NCBI RefSeq assembly: GCF_000283155.1
Contig: NW_004454179.1
Span: 2,790,335-2,854,334, forward strand
Origin: Ceratotherium simum simum
Taxonomy: Eukaryota; Chordata; Mammalia; Perissodactyla; Rhinocerotidae
DNA: 64,000 nt
Reading direction: 5' to 3'
Position numbers and translations under genes: made by a program. The notes below the pieces were generated by a model, which searched no databases, was not told where the DNA came from, and worked only from the letters and a program-made list of their open reading frames with translations. Position 1 is the first letter of the stretch; every line of letters starts with the position of its first letter. This document shows, in pieces, positions 21,833 through 32,444 of this stretch.

Positions 21833-22030
21833 ATAGCTCACATCTATTAAACACTTACTAGGCATCACACACATTATCTCATTTAATCTAGATGTTATCT
21901 CCATTTTACAGATGAGGAAATAGAGGTTTAGTGAAGTGAAGTAATTTGTTCAAGTCCACAGAGGTGAACTGGCAGCATGTGGATTTGAACCTAGGCAGTT
22001 GGACTCTGGGATGGGCACTCAGCTCCTTTT
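21833..22030 (-). repeat. MIR SINE, antisense
   Basis: 'ATTAAACACTTACTAGGCAT', 'ATTTTACAGATGAGGAAATA' and 'GATTTGAACCTAGGCAGTTG' follow antisense MIR order. Confidence 0.88.
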
Positions 22031-23414
22031 CACACAGTTGCAGTCCTGAAGGGGTGGAGGATCATTGAATGAGGCTAGGGACCAAGAGAAGAGGTGACTT
22101 TTCAGGACTTGTAAGAACAAGTTGGCTGAATTCTAGAGGCCTCAGCTTTCAGTGTCTGGGCCTATGCAAATCTTTAAGTGAATGTGGTCCCATTTCTTTG
22201 TTTCCATCTGTCTTAGTGAAACTGCCTCTGCTTAGCGGTGTGGAGTATTGCTTTCCCAGTTTAGAAAGTTAATTTATAAAGGCAGCTGAAGTGAAGAATA
22301 TGGTTCAAGAGGGTGCCCCAGCTAGCAGGTGTTAGAGGAAGGGGTGGGGGCAGGGAATGTAGGGCTGGAGAATCGAGAAATAAGTTGAACCTTTGACTCT
22401 TGAAGAATGTGGGAGGAAAAAAAAGTATGGACACAGGTCCAAAGCCTTGGCAGTACCTATCCCTGGACCTGTCCTAAAAACCCTATTTTTGCTCATTTTG
22501 TATTTCTGATACAAAAGCACAAAGAGGTAGTTGTAGTTTCCAATTTCTAGGTGGCAAAATTGTATGCAAACATTTCCCCATGCACTTCTATACTACAAAA
22601 GTAAACATGTTTACTGGAGAAAAATTAGAAACAAGAAAGAAAGAATAAAAATACAACTAACAATCCCACCACATAGCAGATCCACTCTTTACATATTGTG
22701 GACCATACTCTTGCTGGTCGCAAAGAAAGTCTTCAAGCAATTATAATCAAATGATCAGTTGAACACAATGGCAAAGAGGGAGGAAAGGAGAGGCCATGGT
22801 GAAGGCTAGAATAAACAAAATCAACCTTCTTGTGTGAGCTGCCATCTGACAAGCCTCATACATTTTGCAGGGAGCAGAATGTCAGTTCCTAAAGATAGGG
22901 CACCCACGAGGCCCATCCTTCACCACTGACCATAAGCGTCATCTCTACCTTGCTCTAACCCCCCTCCCCAAGCCTGGAGCAAGGCCTCTCGAGGGCCTTT
23001 GAAAGCCCTGCATCCCCTCTGAAGAACCCTCCGGGAGCCAGGCATCCATGCATGCGTGCCTGAACATGCTCTCCTGGCACTCTCTCCTGGGTAGCGCTCC
23101 AAAAGCCAAGGCCTTAAAAGGCTCTCAAAACTCCAGGTTCTCTCTGGAAACCACCCCTCCTGGGCCTTCAGGAGGCTGCACCACTGGAAGGCATGAGGAA
23201 GGATGAAGTCAAACAATCATCAGGAAAGCTTTTGTTTGGGCTGAAATCTGCTGTCAGCCTGTCTTCTCCTCTGTTCCTATGTAACCCAGTGTTGTGTGCA
23301 TGCACACACATGTGCGTGTGCTCGTGATGTGTGATTTCCGTATTTGTTTCCTTTGAGGGTGGGGGATGTTTTTCTCTTAAAATGACTGTTTGATTTCTTT
23401 TTAAATCCACTGCC
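22031..23414. other. Unique DNA; alternating TG/CA patch
   Basis: Mostly unrecognised. About 22590-22690 resembles antisense L1 3' UTR ('CAACTAACAATCCCACCACA'), but weakly. A GC-richer stretch lies at 22900-23170. An imperfect TG/CA-alternating patch lies at 23290-23330. Confidence 0.4.
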
Positions 23415-23555
23415 AGTACAAAAGAGCATATACAGTGGAAATTATCTCCCTCCAACCTCTCTTATCTAATCTCCCGGTTCCCTTACCCAGAGGCAGCCAC
23501 TACTATTGATTTCTCATGTATCTGTTTAGAGAGAGTCTATGCGTACACAAATGTG
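23415..23555 (-). mobile_element. Old L1 3' UTR fragment, antisense
   Basis: 'CCCAGAGGCAGCCACTACTA' followed by 'GAGAGTCTATGCGTAC' matches the antisense L1ME 3' UTR segment that normally reads 'agaggcaaccactgttacc'. Confidence 0.6.
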
Positions 23556-23589
23556 GCCCCTTCAATCTGTTCCAAGTGGTCAGAGGGAA

Positions 23590-23944
23590 TCCTTTTAATG
23601 GACAGCTGAGTTGGTCATTCCTTCTCAAGGCTTCCCAGTACACAGAGGACCAAGACCCAAAGCTCTATTAGGACCTCCAAAGCCCTGCCCAGCTCTCCAA
23701 TCTCCTCCTGAGCCACCTTTTTCCTTGCGTTGTGCTCCAACCACACAACGGCCTTCCCTCTGTTCCTACCTCGGGATCTTTACCCCTGGTGGCCAGTCCA
23801 CCTGGGTGCTGTCTCCCCTTCCTTTGCCCAGCTAAGCCCCTTCAGGTCTTCGTTTACATACTACTTCCTCAGAGGGGACTTCCTGACTTCCTTCTCTAGA
23901 CTGAGTCCTTCATTATTCTCTCAGCATAGCCAGATCATTTCCTT
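23590..23944 (+). repeat. L2, sense, ORF2 end and 3' UTR, left part
   Basis: 'CTCCAAAGCCCTGCCCAGCT', 'CCTTCCCTCTGTTCCTACCT', 'CTTCAGGTCTTCGTTTACAT' and 'GACTTCCTGACTTCCTTCTC' follow the L2 3' region. It is split by an ERE and resumes at 24291. Confidence 0.88.
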
Positions 23945-24290
23945 TGGAGCATTTTCTTTCTTTCTTTTTTTTTTTTTTTTTGTGAGGAAGATCAGCCCTG
24001 AGCTAACATCCATGCCAATCCTCCTCTTTTTGCTGAGGAAGACCGGCCCTGAGCTAACATCTATTGCCAATCCTCCTCCTTTTTTTTCTCTTTTTCTCCC
24101 CAAAGCCCCAGTAGATAGTTGTATGTCATAGTTGCACATCCTTCTAGTTGCTGTATGTGGGACGCCGCCTCAGCATGGCTGGACAAGCAGTGCGTCAGTG
24201 CGCGCCTGGGATCGGAACCTGGGGCGCCAGTAGTGGAGCGCGCGCACTTAACTGCTAAGCCATGGGGCCGGCCTCCTGGAGCATTTTCTT
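23945..24290 (-). mobile_element. ERE SINE, antisense, inside L2
   Basis: Body 23959-24276, opening with a T-run of ~20 (antisense poly-A tail) and ending with the reversed head 'CATGGGGCCGGCC'. Two 3' units ('CCTGAGCTAACATCCATGCC', 'CCTGAGCTAACATCTATTGC') are present. The 14-bp duplication TGGAGCATTTTCTT is perfect at 23945-23958 and 24277-24290. Confidence 0.96.
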
Positions 24291-24436
24291 AACTTGTGGT
24301 TATATATTTATTTCTGTGACTGTGTGTTTAATGTCTGTCACCAAGTAGACTATACACTCCCTGAGGGCAGGGACTCAAACATCCCACATAGTGATGGCAC
24401 ATGACGTCCCGCACACAGTGCTCCATTTATTGAGGG
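24291..24436 (+). repeat. L2 3' end, sense, right part
   Basis: 'GTTATATATTTATTTCTGTG', 'CTCCCTGAGGGCAGGGACTC' and 'CACAGTGCTCCATTTATTGA' complete the L2 interrupted by the ERE. Confidence 0.85.
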
Positions 24437-24497
24437 AATAAATGGAGCTTTGACTGAGTACTTGCTTGGTTTGGAGGCAATTGTGTTTTCTGCTTTT

Positions 24498-24768
24498 TAA
24501 ATTAAAATTTTGTTGTTGTTGTTGGGAAAGATTTGCTCTGAGCTAACATCTGTTGCTAGACTTCCTCTTTTTTTTTTTCTCCTCAAAGCCCCAGTACGTG
24601 GTTGTATATTCTAGTTGTTAGTTCTTCTATGTGAGCCGCCACAACAGCATGGCTACTGACAGACAAGTGGTGTGGTTCTGCTCCCGGGAACCGAACCTGG
24701 GCCGCAAAAGTGGAGCACACCCAACTTTGACCACTAGGCCCTCAGGGCTGGCTCTAACTTAAAATTTT
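24498..24768 (-). mobile_element. ERE SINE, antisense
   Basis: Body 24512-24754. 'CTCTGAGCTAACATCTGTTG', 'CCCCAGTACGTGGTTGTATA', 'GCCGCCACAACAGCATGGCT' and 'TTTGACCACTAGGCCCTCAG' read as reversed ERE. TAA(A/C)TTAAAATTTT at 24498-24511 and 24755-24768 is a 14-bp duplication with one mismatch. It lies about 235 bp from the previous ERE in the same orientation. Confidence 0.93.
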
Positions 24769-24929
24769 TATGGAAAATTTCAAATGCACATAAAAGTAGG
24801 AAGAAAAACACATTGAACTCCTATATATACATCATCTAGACTCACGAATTGTCAAGACTTTGACATATTTGCATATTTTTTCCCTCTTTTTACTTTTTTC
24901 TCTAGCCTTCTGCAGACACGGAAAAATTA
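24769..24929. other. Possible old L1 scrap
   Basis: 'GAACTCCTATATATACATCA' followed by 'ATTGTCAAGACTTTGACATA' resembles an old L1 3' region, but the match is too poor for a firm call. Confidence 0.35.
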
Positions 24930-25165
24930 ATGATAGCTGCCATTTATTGTCTACTCTGTGCCAGCAACTGTGTTAAATGTTTCTGACCTATAAATATCAA
25001 CACCCCTGCTAGGTGGGCATTATTATCCACATTTTAGAGATGAGGAAACTGAGACAGTTTAAGTCACTCTGTGCAGTGTCCCCAGTTTAGTAGATGGAAA
25101 AGCTGGGATTCAAACCCAGGTCTCTCTGACCCCAAAGCCCAGGTTCTCAACCACCAAACTGCTTG
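24930..25165 (-). repeat. MIR SINE, antisense
   Basis: 'CTACTCTGTGCCAGCAACTG', 'TTATTATCCACATTTTAGAG', 'ATGAGGAAACTGAGACAGTT' and 'TTCAAACCCAGGTCTCTCTG' follow antisense MIR over nearly full length. Confidence 0.9.
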
Positions 25166-25340
25166 ATGCAGGCTTCATCAGCGCGCTTCTCTCTCACTTG
25201 CCTTTCCTCTTCATCCCCACAGACTTTAAAAATGTTTGAAGCATTTTTATAGTGTTTAAGCAGTAAAGGAAATACTTGCATGCCTGTGAAAGGAGTGCGG
25301 CAATTGACTTTATTATTCCCCTATAAAAAAGAAACCCACC

Positions 25341-25465
25341 AATTCAGCCAATAAATATTTTTGAACCCTTTTTTATTTACCAAGCACCGTGTTAAAAGCT
25401 GGGGAAACAATAGTGAGAAAAAATAAATACTGTCCCTGCTTTCATGGAGCAGAGTAGAGTCAGGT
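25341..25465 (-). repeat. L2 3' end, antisense
   Basis: 'AATTCAGCCAATAAATATTT', 'ACCAAGCACCGTGTTAAAAG' and 'ACTGTCCCTGCTTTCATGGA' are the reversed L2 3' terminus. Confidence 0.82.
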
Positions 25466-26097
25466 CCTCCAACATTAATTTAGATAGTTTGTGGCTGAAT
25501 CCAATCTACGTAAATATACTTTTGGTTTTTCAGTGGAGGCTGTGGGTTTAGAATGAGAGAAGTAAGATGGAGCAGTTGATGCTGAGGGTGCAAAAGACTC
25601 AACTCCACTATTCAGAGGTTCCTGTCCGGGACCCTCTTCTGCTTTTTTCCTTTCCCTCTGCTTCATGACTACGTGAAGCAATACTGCTTTCATCTCTGAC
25701 TGGACAGAGGAAAGGAAATGACACATAGTTCAAAATTACTCTGATAGCTAAACAGGGCTGCTGTGTACTGTTGTGCAGTTAGTGTACTGTGTAAGGACCC
25801 CTGGTTAAGGAGGCCAGCTAGAGCTGAATCCAGCCTGAGCCCCACTTTCCAAGCTGTTACCCTGTCCTGAGGCTGCACAGCCCTGAGGAAGGGGCCCCTT
25901 CTTCTTCCCTTAAGCTCCCCACAGCAGACCCACAAAGGCATCACATAAGCTCGAGGTAGCGCTCTTGGTAGAGCTGGAAAATAATGGAATGAGAGAGAGT
26001 TGAAATGCTGTGTCCAGTTGAAGTTTTGTGAAATTCACCATTTGTGCTCTCCATGTCTCCCCTTAACTCAGTTGATGTAATTCAAAGTGCCTTTAGG
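25466..26097. other. Unique DNA, nothing recognised
   Basis: No repeat family. Two antisense open frames of 83-84 codons overlap near 25690 in different frames and have no domain. They do not look coding. Confidence 0.4.
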
Positions 26098-26300
26098 TTT
26101 TTTTCTTAATAGACTTTATTTTTAGAGCAATTTTACCTTCACAGCAAAATTGATCGGAAGGTACAGAGATTTCCCATAAACTCGCCGCACCCACACATGA
26201 TAGCTACCCACATTATCAACATCCCCCACCACAGTGGGACATTTGTTACAACTGATGAACCCACATGGACACGTCATTGTCACCAGAAGTCCTTAGATTT
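26098..26300 (-). mobile_element. L1 (L1M-type) 3' UTR fragment, antisense
   Basis: 'TAATAGACTTTATTTTTAGA', 'GAAGGTACAGAGATTTCCCA' and 'CATTATCAACATCCCCCACC' are antisense L1M 3' UTR landmarks. Confidence 0.85.
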
Positions 26301-26589
26301 TGGTGCCAGTAAGAATGCAAGTATTGGTTCAACATAGGAAAAATGCATGCTGGTTAAAAGCATACGCTTTCTAGGGTACGTATTATGACTTAAGAATCTT
26401 CCTGCCAGCGTGTAACTGGAAAGAATGGGACGAATTGGTAATACTTTTCAGGCGGTGCATTTCTTAGACTTAATTTCTAGATTTAAGTTGATCATGTCAT
26501 CATAACAATGAAGAAAATAATAACAACTACATAGCCGTTTATGAGTAAACCCAGAAGTTTTCCCTTTGGAACACATTCACTCTGTTTTT
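26301..26589. other. Unique DNA, nothing recognised
   Basis: No repeat or gene recognised. Confidence 0.4.
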
Positions 26590-27655
26590 CTTTCTTTTTT
26601 TTTTTTGAGGTATAATTGATGTGTAACATTGTGTAAGCTTAAGGTATACAACATGTTGATTTGATACATTTATATGTTGCAATAGGATTACCATTGTAGC
26701 ATTAGCTAACACCTCTATCACATCACATATTATCACTTCTTTTTTGTGGTGGGCATAATTAAGAGCTAGTCTCTTAGCAAGTTTGATGTTTATAATACAG
26801 TAGTGTTGTCTATAATCACAACACTGTGCATTAGATACCCAAGATTTATTTATCTATTAGTTGCAAATTTATACCCTTAACATCTCTCCTACTCTTCCAC
26901 TCCCCATCCCCTAGTAACCACCATTCTGCTCTCTGTTTTTATGAGTTTGGCTTGTTTAGATTCCACATATAGGTGATATCATATAGTACTTGTCTTTCTC
27001 TGTCTGACTTATTTCACTTAGCATAATGTCCTCAAGGTCCATCCATGTTGTCACAAGTGGCAGAATTTCCTTCTTTCTCATGGCTGAATAATATTCCATT
27101 GTCTATGTATACCAAATCTTCTTTATCCATTCATCCACTAATGGACACTTGGGTTGTTTCCATATCCTGTCTATTGTGAATAATGCTGCAATAAACATAG
27201 GAGTGCATATATCTCTTTGATATCCTGTTTTCATTTCCTTTGGATACATACCTGGAAGTGGAATTTCTGGATTGTATGGTAGTTCTATTTTTAACTTTTT
27301 GAGGAAACTCCATTCTGATTTCCATAGTGGCTGAACCAATTTACATTCCCATGCACAGTGCACAAGTGTTCCCTTTTCTCCACATCCTCATCAGCATTTG
27401 TTATCTCTTGATGATGGCCATTCTAACAGGTCAGGTGAGGTGATATCTCATTGTGGTTTTGATTTGCATTTCCCTGATAATTAGTGATGTTGAAAATTTT
27501 TTCATGTACCTGTTGGCCATTTGAATGTCTTTTTTGGAAAAGCGTCTATTTAGTTCCTCTGCCCATTTTTCAATCAGATTTTTGTTGTTGTTATTGAGTT
27601 GTATGAGTTCTTTATACATTTTGGATATTAACCCCTTATCTCTGTCTATTATTGT
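26590..27655 (-). mobile_element. L1, antisense, 3' UTR plus ORF2 C-terminal remnant
   Basis: A T-run (antisense poly-A) is followed by 'TTGAGGTATAATTGATGTGT', 'ACCATTCTGCTCTCTGTTTT', 'GGCTGAATAATATTCCATTG', 'GTGATATCTCATTGTGGTTT' and 'TTGAGTTGTATGAGTTCTTT'. This is the left-to-right order of an antisense L1 with its 3' end intact. It is better preserved than most L1 pieces in the window. It is truncated or overwritten by a MIR-like sequence at 27660. Confidence 0.93.
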
Positions 27656-27691
27656 ATATAATAATATTAATAACTTTAATTTAGTGAGCAC
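27103..27691 (-). pseudogene. L1 ORF2 C-terminal remnant
   Basis: Read on the minus strand, two adjacent open pieces carry L1 ORF2p C-terminal motifs in the right order. The first (27691 down to 27431) contains [16 protein letters not shown] and [14 protein letters not shown]. The second (27363 down to 27103) contains CKLVQPLWK, EIPLPGMYPKE, MFIAALFTI and QPKCP. The endonuclease and reverse-transcriptase domains are absent, the linking frame is broken between the pieces, and the start is lost, so no active protein can come from this copy. ORF2p of an intact L1 would provide endonuclease and reverse transcriptase for retrotransposition. Confidence 0.88.
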
Positions 27692-27905
27692 AGATATGTG
27701 CAGGGCATTGTATCGAGAATTTCACATACATTGCTTTATTTAATTTTCTTCATAGCCTCATAAAATAGGTATTATTATCTCAGTTTTATGCATAGGAACA
27801 CTGACATTTGAGTTACACAAGATCATATAACAAAGAAGTACTAAAAGTGGGGCTTGAACCCTGGTCTATTTGACTCCAAAACCTACACATATGACCACCA
27901 TCTTA
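27660..27905 (-). repeat. MIR SINE, antisense
   Basis: 'TTTAGTGAGCACAGATATGT', 'TAAAATAGGTATTATTATCT' and 'GGGCTTGAACCCTGGTCTAT' follow antisense MIR order. Confidence 0.82.
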
Positions 27906-28585
27906 TGCTTCTCTGTTTTGAGAGAAGAGATCTGTTCAGTCAGCTTTGAGGTCTCCATCCTGACCTGGGCACCCACTCCACAAATTTCAGACTTCCATAA
28001 AACATTTCCAGTCTCCTCCAAGTTGGAATCTATCTCAGCTTTCCTTTCTTAAATTCTTGCTGCCCTCATAATGCATAACTGACAACCAGGAACCCTTGTT
28101 GGGTAGTGCAGCTAACTGACCACTCTTTCTTAGTATAACCACAAGTCACACTTAGGTCACCAGCCCCAAACCAACCACGGCCTTTTATCTCCACCAGCCT
28201 CATGGCTCAGCGGAACCATTGACATACAAATATACAAAATCTCATAAGGAGTTTTCTCTTTGACTATCTCCACACAGCTGTCCATAAAAGAGGACGGTAA
28301 TTTAAAAGGACTAAGACAAGAAAGTTGTGTGTAATGGGATTTGGGAGGGATCAAAGAGACTTCAGTTTCATGGGATGAAGAATGTAATTCTGTGGGAAGT
28401 TGGGGCAGGAGGTGGTGGCGCTCAGAGGTGGTTTACATGGACCTAAGATCACAAGTATCATCAGGAGTTGACTGTAATTATTTTTTGCTTTGAGTTCCAG
28501 TGAGATGATTGGTTTGCAGTTCTCGGCCAGCATGGTATTTTATTTCACCTTTTAATGTAGGGCGTCTGTGGCTGTTATAAGACAA
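27906..28585. other. Unique DNA, nothing recognised
   Basis: No repeat or gene recognised. Short open frames (60-65 codons) lack any domain. Confidence 0.4.
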
Positions 28586-28845
28586 ACTCACCGGTAATAA
28601 TAAGTCACATTTGTTTCGCTCTTACCCTTGACTGTTTTTGGCTCTTTATAGACTTTCTTTCATTTAATCCTTACAACCACCCTGTGAAGGAGGTACTATC
28701 ATTACCTGCATTTTACAGATGATAAGACAGAGACCCAGGAAGGGTAAATAACTTGCTCAAAGTCACAGAGGTAGTAAGTGGCAGAGCTTGGATTCAAAAC
28801 CAGGCAGCTTGCTTCCAGGCTGGGCTCTTAACCACTACTCGATGT
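28586..28845 (-). repeat. MIR SINE, antisense
   Basis: 'CATTTAATCCTTACAACCAC', 'GCATTTTACAGATGATAAGA', 'ACTTGCTCAAAGTCACAGAG' and 'GGCTCTTAACCACTACTC' follow antisense MIR at almost full length. Confidence 0.92.
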
Positions 28846-29544
28846 CCCTCTAAATTCTTGTGGTGGTGATGGGGGATTAAAGATGCTTATGCTATCCATT
28901 TTGTATACAGAGTTCGTTAGGCAGCAAATGCTTAGAATGCTTCTTGCCTACTTTTTGTTTTGAAAACCAGGGGTTTTCCCAAAACACTCTTGGCCTCTGT
29001 CTCACCTTCATGTCTCCCCTGGGAAGATGGAATCAGTTACCTGAGAGGGAGAGTAAAGGGGACTGCATGGCTCATCTTCTTTTTCTCATTTCCTGCTTGG
29101 GATGCAATCTGCCTCTAGAGACTACATATTGTCCTCTGCTCCTCCAGGGACAGGGCTCTTCTGTGGGGTGGGGGTGGGGAGGTCCTTGGGGATCCCGTGC
29201 TCCAGAGTAAGTCAGTCTGCCTAACTTTGGGGTTCGGTATGAGGAGGCCCCTTGCTTCACACAAGCCACAGTCTCCACATCAGCTTAATAAAGGGGATAC
29301 TTTGAGCCCTACTTGATTATTCCCTCGTCTTTTTTCTCAGTTGATCTAGAACTCAGATGGAGAAGAGAGATGTTATGTATTCTTCTCTCACCTTCCCTCA
29401 AGAACTGTTGAGGAAAATAAGTAAGGAAATATAGATAAGTAACAAGACATCACATGAATTCAAAACTCTTGATCCAACATCCAACAAATCCATCCCTTTC
29501 CAAGGGAGAACTAGTTCATCAATTAAGCTAAAGAAGGGGAACAC
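28846..29544. other. Unique DNA with G-rich patch
   Basis: No family recognised. A G-rich patch lies at 29163-29195 (runs of GGGG). Open frames at 28944-29210 and on the other strand at 29072-29278 overlap and have no domain. Confidence 0.4.
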
Positions 29545-29790
29545 AGCAGGTACTTTGCTTACATGATCTCATTTAACTCCTGCAACAATCACGTGAGGTG
29601 GGGTTTATTATCCCTGTGTTATTTGTAAGGAAACTGTATCTTACTCAGTCAATAAATATCAGGTGTGGCCCATAGGCCAGGCTTTCTTTCAGGAGGCTCG
29701 GAGAGGTGATGGGAATTGCTCAAGGTTAGATAGCTGGTCAGTGGAAGGGCTAGGATTTGAGCTTGTGTCTGACCAATGCCACAGTCTAGG
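29545..29790 (-). repeat. MIR SINE, antisense, with internal insertion
   Basis: 'CATGATCTCATTTAACTCCT' and 'GTTTATTATCCCTGTGTTAT' (left part) and 'GGGAATTGCTCAAGGTTAGA' and 'GGGCTAGGATTTGAGCTTGT' (right part) are in MIR order. About 60 bp of unrelated sequence (29640-29700) separates them. Confidence 0.7.
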
Positions 29791-29859
29791 CATTCCTTGG
29801 AGAGAAGGAGAGTGGGAAAAAATAAAAAAGTGATAATAAACATGTTTCTGAGCCCTGGT

Positions 29860-30070
29860 TTTATAGCAGTGTGTAACTTCACACCCCTCAGTGCTTCATG
29901 GCGCATTATCTCATTAAATCCTTGCACCACACTTATAAAGTAGGTATCGTTTTCCTCATTCTACACACCAAGAGCCTGAGCTTCAATGATAAATAATTTT
30001 CCAAAGGCTACACAGTAGATGGCAGAGCTCCAGTTGCAATCCAGGTTCTTCTCATTCCAAACCTTTAGCT
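29860..30070 (-). repeat. MIR SINE, antisense
   Basis: 'GCGCATTATCTCATTAAATC', 'CTTATAAAGTAGGTATCGTT' and 'GGCTACACAGTAGATGGCAG' follow antisense MIR order. Confidence 0.85.
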
Positions 30071-30594
30071 CCTGAGAAGTACTGCCTTTGTTTTTCTGGA
30101 GCTTACAAAGGTAGTTGGGAGACTTAGCCTCTGATATGGTATCAGAGCATCTTGAAACCATTAATTAACAAGTGCAGATCAACCTGGTGGGTGTGCATGG
30201 AGGTGCTGAAGGCAGAGAGGGAAGCCAGAGGAAGAGGTATGGGGGAGAAAAGGGACCAGAGGAGAGTGATCAGCCTTGATTAGGTTCACCCAGGCTTCAT
30301 GGAGAGGAATTTTCAGCTAGGTTTCAGCTGATATATGCTCGATGATGGTGAAGAAAAATAACACGGCAAGTTTGAGAATCAGGGATAATTTTTGAATGGC
30401 ATGCCTTTGTACCTGGTAAGTCAGTTGTAAAAAAGAAACAAATCAACAACAGCAACAACAAAACCCTATCCCCTGTGAAAGTGAGGAACCACGCTGCAAG
30501 GAGACGGCCTCCATCCAGGTCTTGAGGATTTTGTTTGGGTGAAGCTCTGAAGATCCTAGATCTTGCCATGGCTTTCTGTTAACTAACTGGTGAC
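30071..30594. other. Mostly unique DNA
   Basis: A possible decayed L2 antisense scrap lies near 30180-30320 ('AGGCTTCATGGAGAGGAATT'). Nothing else is recognised. Confidence 0.35.
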
Positions 30595-30790
30595 AATGTG
30601 GAGTCATTTAATTTTTCTGCACCTTAATATCCTTATCTCTAAAATGCGGAAGTAGACTATGTGCCCTTCAAAGGTCCATCTAACAATAATATTCTTTCTC
30701 CTCCCCTGCAGGGCAGGGAAGAGTACCAGCATTTCCCAGAATTTCTGACGCATAGATGATGGTCAATAAATGTTTGTTGAATTGAACTAA
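30595..30790 (+). repeat. MIR/L2-type remnants, sense
   Basis: 'GCACCTTAATATCCTTATCT' with 'AAAATGCGGAAGTAGACTAT' is MIR-like. 'GGTCAATAAATGTTTGTTGA' at the end is the shared 3' motif of L2 and related elements. Confidence 0.65.
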
Positions 30791-31015
30791 TTGAAGGCAA
30801 TGATACTAATTGAAAAACAGATTCTCCCACATAGTAGGCATATCCTGTTTGCTGTGTTCTTGTTGCCTGTGTTCCATACTTCGTCTATCTTTGCCTCTGA
30901 GTCATCCAAGTTGTCATTTCCTTGTTGAGAAAACTTCTCCCCACAAATCACTCTGCTTCCCTCATTCTAAACTCTGTCTAGAATGGGTTCAATCACTCTA
31001 TGAATCCCTTGCATT

Positions 31016-31242
31016 CTTAATTTTTCTTCTTCTTCTTCTTCTTTTTTGCTGAGGAAGAATCTCCCTGAGCTAACATGTGTTGCCAATCTTCCTCTTTTTT
31101 TTTTGTATATGAACCGCTGCAACAGCATGGCCACTGACAGACGAGTGGTGTAGGTCCACACCTGGGAACCGAACTGGGCTGCCAATGTGGATGGCGCTGA
31201 ACTTAACCCCTAGGCCACTGGGGCTGGCCCTTAATTCTTCTT
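31016..31242 (-). mobile_element. ERE SINE, antisense, with (TTC)n tail
   Basis: Body about 31032-31229. 'CCCTGAGCTAACATGTGTTG', 'TATGAACCGCTGCAACAGCA' and 'CTTAACCCCTAGGCCACTGG' are reversed ERE. The antisense tail includes a (TTC)n microsatellite at about 31023-31043. CTTAATTTTTCTTCTT (31016-31031) and CTTAATTCTTCTT (31230-31242) give an imperfect duplication. Confidence 0.9.
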
Positions 31243-31734
31243 ATATAGCCTTATGATTTCCTATTTCTTACCTAGAGCTGAATTGACTACACACTTATTC
31301 TATATTGTTCATTTAATGGATGCGTGGAGAGTTTCATTTGCTCCCTTTGTAGATGAACAAATATCTGCATGAAGGTTATGCATGAAACCACATGATTGAA
31401 GGAGCAACACCTAGTGGCAGCAGGCTTTAATTGCAGGCTCAAATTAACTTCTTGAAAGTTGATTTTTAAAATTAAGTATATACAGCGATAAGAATAGCAT
31501 TTCAAGGAGGGGAAATTATTCCATATGCTTAGTTTAAGCAGGTATATTTAGTATTATATATATAAAACAACCAAGTATTTGACGGAATTTTTCACTTTTT
31601 ATCCACATGGCTTAGCACCATGTATATGCAAAGTCTGAATCTCTCTGCTCAAATTTCCAACTTGAAAAAGGTCACTTCCATCTAGGCTTCTGAGTCAGAA
31701 TCTTGGAATCCAATTGATCTGGTTGTTTGTGGCA
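31243..31734. other. Unique DNA, nothing recognised
   Basis: AT-rich, with a short (TA)n run near 31551-31563. No family or gene recognised. Confidence 0.4.
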
Positions 31735-32254
31735 GTGGTGTGGCAGACTCTCCTGGTTGGCTTCCCAATCTCCAACTTCCCCTTATTCCTCACTAACAGA
31801 CCTCCAGTTGTGTTTAGGGCAGCAGTGTGCCCATTTAAAAACGTGTACCTTCCCAGACTCCTTTGACACTAGAGTGGCCACAACTTAGGTCTGGCCAAAG
31901 AGATATAGGTAGAAGTTTCCTGTGTAGGGCTTCCAGGAAAGCCATTGTTTTCCTGATAAAAAGAGATGAGTCCAATTGTCACATGCATTTTGCCATTTAC
32001 TCTTCCTCTTCTTTCTGTCTGGAGTGTAGATACCACGTTGGAGGGGCAGCAGCCCAGCTTTCAATTCTGAGGAAGAAAGTCAAGCACTCAGAGTGGCAGA
32101 GAAAGAAGCTATAAGGAGCTTGGGACCTTATTGACTTCCTCAAACAGCTGTTTCAGCCCTACCTCAAAACTTCTATTTTTGAGAGAAAAATAGAACCTCT
32201 ATTTACTTAAGCACTATGGTCAGTTCCTTTCAACCACGTGAAATCCTAACTGAT
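31735..32254 (+). mobile_element. Old MLT1 (F-I type) LTR, sense
   Basis: 'CCCAGACTCCTTTGACACTA', 'GTCTGGCCAAAGAGATATAG', 'TTTCCTGATAAAAAGAGATG', 'GGAGCTTGGGACCTTATTGA' and the end 'GAAATCCTAACTGA' follow the older MLT1 LTR layout at typical length (~510 bp). No internal retroviral sequence is present. Confidence 0.75.
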
Positions 32255-32444
32255 GGAAAAATAAAACAGAAGAAAATCTGAAAATCTTAGGCTTCAAGAG
32301 GAACTTAACATATCTAGAAGATATTGACAATCAAATGCACCAGGCCATAAATATATTTTGCTGAGCTTTGTTCTATCCAGATTTTGTCAGTGATTACTTG
32401 AATCTTTTCCTTCCATTCTTCCTTCCCTTTTGAAGCAAATTTTG

